From G965212005 sp965212005 (lineage in GTDB: Bacteria > Pseudomonadota > Gammaproteobacteria > Porifericomitales > Porifericomitaceae), in NCBI GenBank assembly GCA_965212005.1, contig OZ243038.1, positions 2,294,001 to 2,358,000 of the forward strand: a stretch of DNA of 64,000 nucleotides, given 5' to 3'. The notes under the pieces were generated by a model. It did not search any database, was not told where the DNA came from, and saw nothing but the letters and a program-made list of their open reading frames with translations. Below, one piece after another: positions 36,009 through 45,254 of the stretch. Within the stretch, counting starts at the first letter, position 1. Each line of letters starts with the position of its first letter. A program made the translations under genes and the position numbers.

Positions 36009-36527
36009 ATGAACTGCATCAGTAGAAGAATTGCCTTTGTTACTGTGCTTTTGATATTGGCTTTGCCAGGAAGTTATCTGCTTGGATATGTTCATAATCA
36101 CTTTTCCCTGTTTGGTCCTAACGATGCTCTTTTTAAGGACGAGACAGACTACTGGGGGTTATATTTCGATATTAGAGTTGCAAATGTGCTTGATACCGAG
36201 GATACCGGGGTTGAAAAGAAATATTTTTATTTGTGGTGGCGATTAGGAGATCGTTTAAGAATGTTGACCACTCTTGACAGTCATTTTAACCATGCTGAAC
36301 TTACTGCTTCTAAACCTAGAAGATGTGCGCAGGTACGGAAGACACTCAGCTTCTATCATCAGTATCATGGCAATTATAATGTACCAGATTCCGTGGAAAG
36401 CATTACCCGTAATGCAATCTTCTACGGCCTTTTTCATATAGGTAATATTCTCCCTAACCTTGAGAAATACTTGCAGGAGCACTGCCTAGCTCCTTTCTTT
36501 GACAGTGCTGGTGAAGAAAGTAAATGA
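36009..36527 (+). CDS. Protein A4: single-pass membrane protein
   Basis: MNCISRRIAFVTVLLILALP. Closest to A1 in all three variable patches (FYLWWRLGDRLRML; HGNYNVPDSVESITRNAIFY), as their tips are also alike. It has changes in the otherwise invariant block (DSHFNHAELTASKPRRC). Confidence 0.8.
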   Translation: MNCISRRIAFVTVLLILALPGSYLLGYVHNHFSLFGPNDALFKDETDYWGLYFDIRVANVLDTEDTGVEKKYFYLWWRLGDRLRMLTTLDSHFNHAELTASKPRRCAQVRKTLSFYHQYHGNYNVPDSVESITRNAIFYGLFHIGNILPNLEKYLQEHCLAPFFDSAGEESK

Positions 36528-36553
36528 AGAAAATTGACTTCTTGAGCGAGAAG

Positions 36554-37501
36554 ATGAATCGAGGCATAAAGTACTTCATGAGTGCCGGAGGGGTATTGTT
36601 CTGCGTGGTGGCCGTTTCTTCTTATTCTGTGGGTTATTTTAGGGACTTTAGCTACCTTGATAACATCTCAGAAGACGATTGCGCGTTCCCTCCCAGCATC
36701 AGGAACTGTAAGGACATCTTAAATAAAAATGAAGACTTCATGGACTCTGTGGACCTGATTTTAGCTGCCAGCGATGTGATAGATAGCGGGGGAAAATCGG
36801 AAAAAGTCTTCCAGCAGTCGCTCCGCGCTATTGAAGCTAAGTTTGCTTCAATAGAAGAGGATGTCAATAAATGGGATCGTGCACGCGGATCGGGCGAAAT
36901 TGCTATAGCACCGATACTCTTGTTACGCTTCGTTTCCGTTGACCCTAAAGATTTTCTATGCAAAGTTGTACCAGTGCTTCGAGATCATTACCAAAGAGGG
37001 CTTATTTTTCGAGAATCGGATAAACTAAAGCGTCCCGATTATCCTGGCGTGTCTATTATGACCTTCCTTGATGAGTCTTGTCCCAGGCAGATGGAAGAGG
37101 AAGCCAGTTTTATGGTTTCTCCGGCCCCCGAAACACCATCTGATATGGACTCTTCTTCCGGTGCCTGGTTTGTGTCTGTGGCTGTTTTATTCAGTATGGC
37201 AGACATTCTACTCTACATGATGCTTCTGATATTGAGCCTGCGTGTGATGATGCGTGTCAGCAGCGTGCAGGCATTGTTAAGCCGAATATTACTGATATCA
37301 TTGTCGTTTTGTACAATATCTGTAGCAATTGATTATGCATCCTATTTTCTCCTGTTTCCTTATTTTGAGGAGACGGATAAGATTGGTCCCTTCATTCCGA
37401 AATTGGACATAGGCCTGCTCTTGTCCAGTGCTTGCGTATCATCCGTTATCGGCTTGCTGTTTTATTTAAAGAACAAAGTCTCCTCACCTCTTGCCATCTA
37501 G
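36554..37501 (+). CDS. Protein B4: multi-pass membrane protein
   Basis: 315 residues from ATG 36554 (MNRGIKYFMSAGGVLFCVVA). In this copy the TAG that normally lies just upstream is AAG, so the frame is open back to ATG 36524 (MKKIDFLSEK) and overlaps the A4 stop; either start is possible. One FQQ unit, as in B1, and a complete set of C-terminal membrane segments. Confidence 0.75.
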   Translation: MNRGIKYFMSAGGVLFCVVAVSSYSVGYFRDFSYLDNISEDDCAFPPSIRNCKDILNKNEDFMDSVDLILAASDVIDSGGKSEKVFQQSLRAIEAKFASIEEDVNKWDRARGSGEIAIAPILLLRFVSVDPKDFLCKVVPVLRDHYQRGLIFRESDKLKRPDYPGVSIMTFLDESCPRQMEEEASFMVSPAPETPSDMDSSSGAWFVSVAVLFSMADILLYMMLLILSLRVMMRVSSVQALLSRILLISLSFCTISVAIDYASYFLLFPYFEETDKIGPFIPKLDIGLLLSSACVSSVIGLLFYLKNKVSSPLAI

Positions 37502-37502
37502 T

Positions 37503-37820
37503 GTGGAGGAGAGGGCCGGGAGAGGAGCTACGAGCGCGATAGTGGCAGCAAAAGTGACAGAAATGCTTTTCCCAAGCTGCGCTAAAATTGCTAAGGACAT
37601 TGAAAGATACTTAGAGACTCAGGAGAAAGTTAAGAAGGATTCTACGGAGCAAGCTGTGCAGAAATGTCAAACGTGCTGTGGCTTTGGGTTGGTAAACGTG
37701 GAGGGTAACTGTAGGGTTGTGTGTACTGACGCATTCGATATTTCACAAACGGATCAGCCAACTCAGTGCATGAGCATGAGGGGGTTGAAATGGACTTTCA
37801 TGTTCAATGTGGAGTTTTAA
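37503..37820 (+). CDS. Orphan Cys-rich RHS tip (alpha-2)
   Basis: Almost identical to alpha-1 from GGGAGAGGAGCTACGAGCGC onward (LFPSCAKIAKDIERYLETQ, KCQTCCGFG, CRVVC), with four extra residues (AKVT). No ATG matches the alpha-1 start; GTG 37503 is the best in-frame candidate. It ends MRGLKWTFMFNVEF, overlapping the extended A5 frame. Confidence 0.7.
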   Translation: MEERAGRGATSAIVAAKVTEMLFPSCAKIAKDIERYLETQEKVKKDSTEQAVQKCQTCCGFGLVNVEGNCRVVCTDAFDISQTDQPTQCMSMRGLKWTFMFNVEF

Positions 37821-37830
37821 TACCATAGTC

Positions 37831-38340
37831 ATGAATTGCATCAAGAGAAAAATTGCCTTTGTTGCTGTGCTTTTGATATTGGCCTTTCCAGGAAGTTATC
37901 TGCTTGGATATGTTCATAATCACTTTTCCCTGTTTGGTCTTAACGAAGCTGTTATAGAGGAATACTACTATATGGACGACTACTGGGAGTTATATTACAA
38001 TACTAGCATTGCAAATTTGCTTGATATTGAGGATACCGGGGTTAAAAAGAAATATTATCCCGTGGGGATACGATTGCACAATATTTTAGGAACTTTGACC
38101 ACTCTTGACAGTCGTTTTGACGATGCTGAACTTGCTGCTTCTAAACCTAGAAGATGCGCGCAGGTACGGAAGATGCTCAGCTTCTATCATCAGTATGATA
38201 GACCAGGTGCCACGAAAATCACTACCATTCATGAAAGCATTACCGTTGGTATAGGTATTATTCTCCCTGACCTTGAGAAATACTTGCAAGAGCACTGCCT
38301 CGCTCCTTTCTTTGACAGTGCTGGTGAAGAAAGGAAATGA
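37831..38340 (+). CDS. Protein A5: single-pass membrane protein
   Basis: MNCIKRKIAFVAVLLILAFP. Variable patches are EAVIEEYYYMDDYWELYYNT, YPVGIRLHNILGTL and DRPGATKITTIHES. It resembles A3 in the first patch and A2 in the third, suggesting patchwise exchange between copies. C terminus PFFDSAGEERK. Confidence 0.8.
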   Translation: MNCIKRKIAFVAVLLILAFPGSYLLGYVHNHFSLFGLNEAVIEEYYYMDDYWELYYNTSIANLLDIEDTGVKKKYYPVGIRLHNILGTLTTLDSRFDDAELAASKPRRCAQVRKMLSFYHQYDRPGATKITTIHESITVGIGIILPDLEKYLQEHCLAPFFDSAGEERK

Positions 38341-38366
38341 AGAAAATTGACTTCTTGAGCGAGTAG

Positions 38367-38975
38367 ATGAATCGAGACATAAAGTACTTCCTTATGAGAG
38401 CCGGGGGGGTATTTTTCTGCGTGGCGGCAGTTTCTTCTTATTCTGCGGGTTATTTTAGGAACATGGGAGGATTTGATTGTGGGGGGGAGCCCGGCATTTT
38501 TAATTGTAAGGACAGCTTCAATAAACATGAAGACTTAATGGACGCTGTGAACGTGGCTTTCGCTGTCATCGATGTGATGGATAGCGGGGGAAAATCGGTA
38601 GAATCCTTCCAGCAGTCGCTCCGCGCTGATGTGATCAATAGCGGGGGAAAATCGGCAAAAATCTTCCAGCAGTCGCTCCGCGCTATCGAAGCTAATTTGG
38701 CTTCGATAGAGGAGAGTGTCAATAAATTGGATCGCGAATCGGGCGAAATTACTATAACACAGATACTCTACATGGATATGTACTACGCCAGTACCTTTAA
38801 ACTTCTATGCGAAACTGCTGCACCAGTGATTCGAGATCATTACCAAAGAGGGCTGATTTTTCGAGAATCGGATAAACTAAAGCGTACCGATTATCCTGGC
38901 GTGTCTATTATGACCTTATTTGATGAGTCTTGTCCCAGGCAGATGGAAAAGGAAGCCAGGGGATTGAGTGAATGA
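38367..38975 (+). CDS. Protein B5, N-terminal half as a separate gene
   Basis: 202 residues, MNRDIKYFLMRAGGVFFCVA, two FQQ units, ending KEARGLSE. Its stop TGA overlaps the ATG of the next gene (ATGA), so the two halves of the B protein are made as coupled polypeptides here. Confidence 0.75.
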   Translation: MNRDIKYFLMRAGGVFFCVAAVSSYSAGYFRNMGGFDCGGEPGIFNCKDSFNKHEDLMDAVNVAFAVIDVMDSGGKSVESFQQSLRADVINSGGKSAKIFQQSLRAIEANLASIEESVNKLDRESGEITITQILYMDMYYASTFKLLCETAAPVIRDHYQRGLIFRESDKLKRTDYPGVSIMTLFDESCPRQMEKEARGLSE

Positions 38976-39385
38976 CTAAATGCTTAGGTGATATATGTAT
39001 TTCTTTCCCGGAAATACTAGCCTTACTAATATCATCTCTCGACAGGCCTTATGAGGTATTTTTTTTATTCCTTATAACAGACATTCTACTCTACATAATG
39101 CTTCTGATATTGAGCCTGCTTGTGATGAGGCGTGTCAGCAGCGTGCAGGCATTGTTAAGCCGAATATTACTGATATCATTGTTGTTTTGTACAATATCTG
39201 TAGCAATAGACTATGCATACTATAGTCTCATTTTTCCTTTTGTTGAGGAGACGACTGAGAAGATGATTGGTCCCTTCGTTCCGAAATTGGATATAGGCCT
39301 GCTCTTGTCCAGTGCTTGCGTATCATCCGTTATCGGCTTGCTTTTCTATTTAAAGAACAAAACTTCCTCACCTCTTGCCATCTAG
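38972..39385 (+). CDS. Protein B5, C-terminal membrane half
   Basis: 137 residues beginning MTKCLGDICISFPEILALLI, an extra hydrophobic start absent from fused B proteins. The three conserved segments follow (ITDILLYIMLLILSLLVM, ISLLFCTISVAIDYAYYSL, LLSSACVSSVIGLLFYLKN), ending SPLAI. ATGA overlap with the N-terminal half. Confidence 0.75.
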   Translation: MTKCLGDICISFPEILALLISSLDRPYEVFFLFLITDILLYIMLLILSLLVMRRVSSVQALLSRILLISLLFCTISVAIDYAYYSLIFPFVEETTEKMIGPFVPKLDIGLLLSSACVSSVIGLLFYLKNKTSSPLAI

Positions 39386-39714
39386 TGTGGAGGAGAGGGG
39401 CCGGGAGAGGAGCTACGAGCGCGATAGTGGAAGAAAAAGTGACAGAAATGCTTTTCCCAAGCTGCGCTAAAATTGCTAAGGACATTGAAAGATACTTAGA
39501 GACTCAGGAGAAAGTTAAGAAGGATCCTACGGAGCAAGCTGTGCAGAAATGTCAAACGTGCTGTGGCTTTGGGTTGGTAAACGTGGAGGGTAACTGTAGG
39601 GTTGTGTGTACTGACGCATTCGATATTTCACAAACGGATCAGCCAACTCAGTGCATGAGCATGAGGGGGGTTGAAATGGGCTTGCATGTTCAATGTGGAG
39701 TTTTAATACCATAG
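39385..39714 (+). CDS. Orphan Cys-rich RHS tip (alpha-3), frame altered at its end
   Basis: Near-identical to alpha-1 and alpha-2. An extra G near 39666 (ATGAGGGGGGTTG) replaces the usual KWTFMFNVEF tail by MRGVEMGLHVQCGVLIP. GTG 39385 is the candidate start and overlaps the B5 stop. It is followed by A6. Confidence 0.65.
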   Translation: MWRRGAGRGATSAIVEEKVTEMLFPSCAKIAKDIERYLETQEKVKKDPTEQAVQKCQTCCGFGLVNVEGNCRVVCTDAFDISQTDQPTQCMSMRGVEMGLHVQCGVLIP

Positions 39715-39716
39715 TC

Positions 39717-40229
39717 ATGAATTGCATCAGGAGAAGAATTGCCTTTTTTACTGTGCTTTTGATATTTTCCTTGCCAGGAAGTTATCTGCTTGGATATGTT
39801 CATAATCACTTTTCCCTGTTTGGTCCTAACGAAGCTTTGATAGAGGAATACTATAGAGACTACTGGGAGGTATGGCACAATATCAACATTGCAAATTTGC
39901 TTGATATTGAGGATACCGGGGTTAGGAAGAGATATACTTATTTGGGGATGCGATTATCCTGGATTTTGGAAATTTTTACCACTCTTGACAGTCGTTTTGA
40001 CCATGCTGAACTTGCTGCTTCTAAACCTAGAAGATGTGCGCAGGTACGGAAGATAGTCAGCTTCTATCATCAGTATTATACGCCAGGTTCCACAATCACT
40101 ACCAAAATCACTACCATTAATAGAAGCATTACTATTCATATAGGTATTATTCTCCCTGACCTTGAGCAATACTTGCAGGAGCACTGCCTCGATCCTTTCT
40201 TTGACAGTGCTGGTGAAGAAAGTAAATGA
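39717..40229 (+). CDS. Protein A6: single-pass membrane protein
   Basis: MNCIRRRIAFFTVLLIFSLP. Variable patches EALIEEYYRDYWEVWHNINI, TYLGMRLSWILEIF and YTPGSTITTKITTIN. The last contains a small internal repeat (TITT/KITT). Conserved blocks as in the other A proteins. Confidence 0.8.
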   Translation: MNCIRRRIAFFTVLLIFSLPGSYLLGYVHNHFSLFGPNEALIEEYYRDYWEVWHNINIANLLDIEDTGVRKRYTYLGMRLSWILEIFTTLDSRFDHAELAASKPRRCAQVRKIVSFYHQYYTPGSTITTKITTINRSITIHIGIILPDLEQYLQEHCLDPFFDSAGEESK

Positions 40230-40653
40230 AGAAAATGGACTTCTTGAGCGAGTAGATGAATCGAGGCATAAAGTACTTCCTTATGAGTGCCGGAGGGGTA
40301 TTGTTCTGCGTGGTAACCGTTTCTTCTTATTCTGCGGGTTATTTTAGGGACAGAGGAGGGGTAGATTGTGGGCTTAACCCCGTCTTTTTTAATTGTAAGC
40401 GCATCGTCAATAAACATGAATACTTAATGGACTCTGTGGACTTGACCTTAGCGGCCATCGATGTGATAGATAGCGGGGGAAAATCGCCAGAAAGCTTCCA
40501 GCAGTTGCTGCGCGCTGATGTGATCAATAGCGGGGAAAAATCGACAAAAATATTCCAGCAGTCGCTCCACGCTATCGAAGCTAATTTGGCTTCGATAGAG
40601 GAGGCTGTCAATAAATGGGATCGTGGAGCGGGCACAATTACTATGCCACAGAG

Positions 40654-40661
40654 ACTCTTCA
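40654..40661. repeat. 8-bp target duplication of IS256 copy B (partner 41963-41970)
   Basis: ACTCTTCA stands immediately before 40662 and again immediately after 41962. Confidence 0.9.
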
Positions 40662-41962
40662 GAGACTGTAAAATTTACTGTGTAAATGGCGGGTTATCAC
40701 AGTGAAGCTCGCTCACCGAACAAGATCATAAACTGGCTCATCGCCTGTTTCCAATCCCGGATCGGCATGGTCCACTTCCGCGTGATTTCATGCAAGGCCA
40801 AGTATAATACTTTCATCACCGATTCATCGTTCGGGAATGAGCGCCTCGTTCGGGTTACCTTGCGCAGCGAGGCATTCAGCGATTCTATGGCATTGGTGGT
40901 GTAGATTACCTTGCGGATCTGTGGCGGATAATCGAAGAACACGCTCAGGCGCTCCCAGTTGTTACGCCAGGATTGGCTGATGCCCGGATGTTCCTGGTCC
41001 CAGCGCTCGGCAAAAGCCGCCAGGGCTTGCTCCGCTTCCGTGAGGGTGGATGCACTGTAAATACGCCTCAAGTCAGCGGCAACCGCTTTGCGCTGTTTCC
41101 AGCTCACATAGCGCAGAGAATGGCGAACCTGATGTACGATACACAGTTGCACCCGGGTTTGCGGGTAAACGGCCTCTATGGCTTGCGCAAAGCCCTTCAA
41201 ACCATCGGTACAGGCAAGCAGGATATCCTGTACCCCGCGGTTCTTCAGCTCGGTCATGACCGATAGCCAGAACCGGGCGCCCTCGGTCTGCGCCAGCCAC
41301 AAGCCCAGCAGCTCTTTCTCCCCCTCCCGGTTGATGCCCAGCGCCAGGTAAACCGATTTATTCTCTACCCCACCCGAAGAACGGCTGCGAACCACCAGGG
41401 CATCCAGATAGACAATGGGATAAACGCTGTCCAGCGGGCGGTTCTGCCAGGCCTTGACCTCCTCCATCACCCCATTGGTGACCTGGGAGATAAAACTGGC
41501 TGACACCTCAACACCATAAACCTCCATAAAATGGGCTTGGATATCCCGGGTGGTCATACCCTTGGCATACAGGGAGATAATACGCTCATCGAAGCCGTTG
41601 AGCTGCCTTTCGCCCTTTTTGACCAGTTGCGGGGCAAACTGGCCATTGCGGTCACGGGGGACTTGCAGATCGATCTCTCCGTGGACACTGCGTACAGTTT
41701 TGCCGCTTTTGCCGTTGCGAGAGTTGCCGGTGTTATTGCCCGTCACGTCATGTTTTGAATAGCCGAGATGTTGTTCCATCTCCGCTTCAAGGACGCGTTC
41801 CGCCACGCGTTTGGTGAGCCGCCTGAGCAAGCCATCCTCACCCAAAATATCTTCCGGTGATGTGTTCCCTTCCAGTAGCTGGTCGATCAATTTGTCTGAT
41901 ATTGGCATTGGTTAGTCCTCCAGAATTAACAATGCCATTTACACAAACTTTTTTACAGTCCC
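40662..41962 (-). mobile_element. IS256-family insertion sequence, copy B
   Basis: Inverted relative to copies A and C. Its outer end reads GAGACTGTAAAATTTACTGT (second base differs from the GGGACTG of the others) and the other end AAAAAAGTTTGTGT on the minus strand. It is inserted in gene B6. Confidence 0.95.
40697..41908 (-). CDS. IS256-family transposase, 403 aa
   Basis: An intact gene, MPISDKLIDQLLEGNT to FMILFGERASL. Catalytic regions YLDALVVR, ACTDGLKGFAQ and TNAIESLN are all present, without the four-residue insert of copy A. It could supply transposase for all copies in the window. Confidence 0.95.
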   Translation of the reverse strand: MPISDKLIDQLLEGNTSPEDILGEDGLLRRLTKRVAERVLEAEMEQHLGYSKHDVTGNNTGNSRNGKSGKTVRSVHGEIDLQVPRDRNGQFAPQLVKKGERQLNGFDERIISLYAKGMTTRDIQAHFMEVYGVEVSASFISQVTNGVMEEVKAWQNRPLDSVYPIVYLDALVVRSRSSGGVENKSVYLALGINREGEKELLGLWLAQTEGARFWLSVMTELKNRGVQDILLACTDGLKGFAQAIEAVYPQTRVQLCIVHQVRHSLRYVSWKQRKAVAADLRRIYSASTLTEAEQALAAFAERWDQEHPGISQSWRNNWERLSVFFDYPPQIRKVIYTTNAIESLNASLRKVTRTRRSFPNDESVMKVLYLALHEITRKWTMPIRDWKQAMSQFMILFGERASL

Positions 41963-42506
41963 ACTCTTCATGGATTTAATCCAAGTCGGTACTTTTAACC
42001 ATCTATGCAAAAATGCACCAGTGCTTCGAGATCATTACCAAAGAGGGCTGCTTTTTCGAGAATCAGATAAACTAAAGCGTACCGATCATCCTGGCGTGTC
42101 TATGATGATCTTCCTTGATGAGTCTTGTCCTAGGCAGATGGAACCCGAAACACTATCTGATATCGACTCTGCTGACAACGACTGGTGGGTTTTATTCCTT
42201 ACAACAGACATTCTACTCTACATGATGCTTCTGATATTGAGCCTGCTTGTGATGATGCGTGTCAGCAGCGTGCAGGCATTGTTAAGCCGAGTATTACTTA
42301 TATCATTGTTGTTTTGTACAATATCTGTAGCAATCGATTATGCATCCTATTTTCTCCTGTTTCCTTATTTTGAGGAGACGGAGATGATTGGTCCCTTCGT
42401 TCCGAAATTTGACATAGGTCTGCTCTTATCCAGTGCTTGCGGCTCATCCGTTATCGGCTTGCTTTTCTATTTAAAGAACAAAGTCTCCTCACCTCTTGCC
42501 ATCTAG

Positions 42507-43320
42507 CGAGTCCATCACCCGCCATACGCTGGATGCCGAGCGCAACGTGATCGCCATGACCGACCCCAACGGAGCGCAATCGAGCTCCGTCTACGACCGG
42601 GTGGATAGGCTGAGCAGCTACACCCACCGGCTGAATGGCGTGACCGAGTACGAATATGACACCCGGGATCGGATCATCCAGGTAGTGGCGCCCAACGGGG
42701 TCGTAACCGAGTACGACTACGACGTGCTGGCGCGGATGACCGAAGAGCGCAGCCCGGACCGGGGCACGCTGCGCTACGAATACGACCTGGCCGATAACGT
42801 CATCGCTATCCGCGAGGGCCGGGGCATCGTGATGCGCTACCGCTACGACGAGTTAGAGCGCAGGGTCGAAGCGAGCTACCCCAACACCCACCCGGGCAAG
42901 GACGAGCAGGTACGCTACCGCTATGACAGCTGCCCGCTGGGCTTGGGGCGCTTGTGCGAGCGCCACGATGAGTCCGGACGCACTGCCTACCGCTACGATG
43001 TATGGGGCAACGTGGTGGAGAGGGAGCACGAAGAGCTGGGCGTTCGCTACCACACCCGCTACAGCTGGGACCGGGAAGATAAGCTCTCACGCATGGAGCT
43101 GCCCAGTGGTCGGGTGGTCGAGTACAGCCGAGACGGGGTGCGCCGCCTGCTGGGCTTGCAAGCCCGGCTCAACGGCGAGCGCCGGCCCATCGTAAGCGAG
43201 CTGCGCTACCGGGGGGATAACCGGATGCGCTCGTATCGCTACGGCAACGGTCAGCAGGACCGGCGCAGCTACGATCGACAGGGCCGTTTGCTCGTCCAGC
43301 GCCTGGCCGGAGCAGGGGGC
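42507..43320 (+). pseudogene. RHS core fragment fused behind B6
   Basis: It begins SESITRHTLDAERNVIAMTD directly at the B6 stop, at the same junction as behind B2. About 270 residues of repeats run to LLVQRLAGAGGLQ, and the gene ends at an attC without any tip. It is open from TTG 42496 but has no proper RHS N terminus. Confidence 0.8.
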
Positions 43321-43347
43321 CTCCAGCACTGTATAAAGGTGGGCTGT

Positions 43348-43432
43348 TGCCTAATAAACGCTTCGAGTGGGACGCTCCGCCAGCAAGAGCTTCGCTTGCT
43401 GTCTTCGCGCCCCTCAATCTACACGTTAGCCC
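43348..43432 (+). repeat. attC recombination site
   Basis: TGCCTAATAAACGCTTCGAG ... AGCAAGAGCTTCGCTTGCTG (hairpin) ... CACGTTAGCCC. It marks the start of the cold-shock-domain cassette and the end of the RHS region. Confidence 0.7.
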
Positions 43433-43441
43433 TCACTGAGA

Positions 43442-44383
43442 ATGCCCGTGCGATACCAAGGCAAAATCACTGATTGGAAGGACGACAAGGGCTTCGGCTT
43501 TGTTACGCCGAAAGGAGGTGGGACTAGGGTTTTCGTCCATATCAAGTCATTTTCGAACCGACAGCGCCGACCAGTCGGTAACGAGCTCGTGACCTACGAA
43601 CTCACATCTGACGCGCGAGGTAGACCACAAGGTGTAGACGTCGCCTTCGTTGGCGATCGTCCATCTTCTCCTCCGAGAACCGCGCGCGGCCCCGGGGTTG
43701 GAGCTGTGACATTTGCAGCCACCTCACTGAGAACGCCCGTGCGATACCAAGGCAAAATCACTGATTGGGAGGATGACAAGGGCTTCGGCTTTGTTACGCC
43801 GAAAGGAGGTGGGACTAGGGTTTTCGTCCATATCAAGTCATTTTCGAACCGACAGCGCCGACCAGTCGGTAACGAGCTCGTGACCTACAAACTCACATCT
43901 GACGCGCGAGGTAGACCACAAGGTGTAGACGTCGCCTTCGTTGGCGATCGTCCATCTTCTCCTCCGAGAACCGCGCACGGCCCTGGGGTTAAAGCTTTGA
44001 CATTTGCGGCCACCTTCCTTGCCTTCGTGGTGGGCGCGGTAGCTACGGGTAAGTTACCTTTCGTGGTTCTTACTGCGTACTTTCTGGCGAGCTGTGTTGC
44101 ATACTTGGCTTACTTTTTTGACAAAGCCGCGTCTCTGAAGGGGTACTGGAGAACGCCGGAGAGCACGTTGCATTTTTTCAGTGTAGTCGGCGGGTGGCCT
44201 GGTGCCATGCTTGCGCAGCGAACGCTACGCCACAAGACGCAGAAGCAATCTTTTCAGGTCACGTATTGGGGAACGGTTGTGCTGCACTTCGCAGCCTTGG
44301 GTTGGCTGCTCTCGCCCACCGGGATGCGTACAGTAAAGTCCGTGGTATATCTTGTGCCCGGCCTTCAACCGGGTTCAATTTAG
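43442..44383 (+). CDS. Protein with two cold-shock domains and a DUF1294 membrane domain
   Basis: 313 residues. Residues 1-70 and 98-167 are cold-shock domains (KGFGFV and VFVHI RNA-binding motifs). They arise from a 291-base in-frame tandem duplication with only a few differences (DWKDDKG/DWEDDKG, TYELT/TYKLT). Residues 195-310 form a DUF1294 domain with about four membrane segments, including YWRTPESTLHFFSVVGGWPG. The family normally has one CSD. It probably binds nucleic acid at the membrane; the role is unknown. It lies in an integron cassette. Confidence 0.85.
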   Translation: MPVRYQGKITDWKDDKGFGFVTPKGGGTRVFVHIKSFSNRQRRPVGNELVTYELTSDARGRPQGVDVAFVGDRPSSPPRTARGPGVGAVTFAATSLRTPVRYQGKITDWEDDKGFGFVTPKGGGTRVFVHIKSFSNRQRRPVGNELVTYKLTSDARGRPQGVDVAFVGDRPSSPPRTAHGPGVKALTFAATFLAFVVGAVATGKLPFVVLTAYFLASCVAYLAYFFDKAASLKGYWRTPESTLHFFSVVGGWPGAMLAQRTLRHKTQKQSFQVTYWGTVVLHFAALGWLLSPTGMRTVKSVVYLVPGLQPGSI

Positions 44384-44386
44384 GCC

Positions 44387-44595
44387 ACCAGAAGAAACAG
44401 GTTTCTCCGGTTTCTCCACACACAGTGGATTGCTTGTGACCTTTCCGCCTTGCCCATAAGATTCGAGTGTCTTTTGTTGTGGAACAAAATGTACTGTCTA
44501 ATCCGGTTAACGTAACTCTCTTCTGTACGGATTGAATAGTGCAACGCACGAATTCGCCAGCGTGCCTGATCTAATAGTTTTGGGTAATTCCGCAT
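44387..44595 (-). pseudogene. Integron integrase (intI) N-terminal remnant
   Basis: From ATG 44595 on the minus strand: LLDQARWRIRALHYSIRTEE then YVNRIRQYILFHNKRH and LMGKAE. This is the characteristic N-terminal SAM-like domain of IntI-type tyrosine recombinases (usually LL..R..IR..HYS..TE..Y..WI..FI.FH.KRHP). The frame is lost after about 50 residues and the catalytic part is missing, replaced by the end of the cold-shock cassette. It points away from the attI-like site and main array, the normal integron arrangement. Confidence 0.8.
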
Positions 44596-44653
44596 AAATT
44601 ATCCATAAATCTTGGTCTGTCTAATTCTTGGATTTGCACTGTAATCTACTGCT

Positions 44654-44758
44654 AATAGAATCGTTCTACTTCCAATAAGAAATACGAAAATGACAGAGTC
44701 TTTATTGATTTCATCTATGATTATGCTACATTTTGTCATCATAATGATAGTTATGCCT
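44654..44758 (+). other. attI-like integration site with possible Pc promoter
   Basis: It lies between the intI remnant and the first cassette. GACAGAGTCTTTATTGATTT and ATGATAGTTATGCC are shared with 45411-45480 and 10976-11067. TTGATT followed about 17 bases later by TATGCTACAT could be a promoter reading into the array (inference). Confidence 0.65.
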
Positions 44759-44774
44759 AAGAGGAGATAGAAGA

Positions 44775-45254
44775 ATGTACTTTTGGAAAGTTGAATCCCT
44801 AAAAAAGAATATCGTGGATGGCTCTTTTACAGATAAAGAGTTAATTCCATATCTCGTGATATCCATTGGCCTTTATGCATTACTCATAGAAGTAAGTGGC
44901 TATCTATCATACGAATATGTGAATATTGATGTGAATATTTGGTCATACGTCATGTCGGGGCTAAATATATTGATTCCGGTAGCGGGGACAATTTATACCT
45001 ACAAGTGCAATGGAGGTGGGAATGGTGAAAACTTCGCATCAAAATATATTTCTATTGGTTTTGTGGTTCTCATTCGATTTCTTGTGTACTCAATCCCTTT
45101 ATGGGGATTAATGATTGTTTATTTTGCGGTTATGACGTTTAGATCGCAAGAAGAATTGCCAACTACATATGTTGAAGTGATTGTGTTGTCCGCTTGGAGT
45201 GCATTGCTTTACTATCGGATAGCAAAGCATATTGGTGATACGGCAAAAACATAA
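44775..45254 (+). CDS. Four-segment membrane protein, first cassette of the main array
   Basis: 159 residues, MYFWKVESLKKNIVDGSFTD, with GGAG before the ATG. Membrane segments at about 28-50, 62-80, 100-125 and 135-152. It is homologous to the 10492-10950 product. Unknown function; the repeated first position after attI suggests it may benefit from the strongest expression. Confidence 0.8.
   Translation: MYFWKVESLKKNIVDGSFTDKELIPYLVISIGLYALLIEVSGYLSYEYVNIDVNIWSYVMSGLNILIPVAGTIYTYKCNGGGNGENFASKYISIGFVVLIRFLVYSIPLWGLMIVYFAVMTFRSQEELPTTYVEVIVLSAWSALLYYRIAKHIGDTAKT

Larger units (their letters stand above)
40256..42506 (+). pseudogene. Protein B6 interrupted by IS256
   Basis: The N-terminal part (MNRGIKYFLMSAGGVLFCVV, two FQQ units) runs to ITMPQRLF at 40661. 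The rest resumes after the IS256 element with VGTFNHLCKNAPVLRDHYQR and the C-terminal segments, ending SPLAI at 42506. The 8-bp duplication ACTCTTCA flanks the insertion. Removing the element restores a B gene of about 310 codons. Confidence 0.9.

Noticed and set aside
14323..40229. Diversity-generating retroelement as the cause of patch variation in A proteins
   Set aside because: No reverse transcriptase or template repeat is visible, and differences are not adenine-directed. Recombination or selection between paralogues is simpler.
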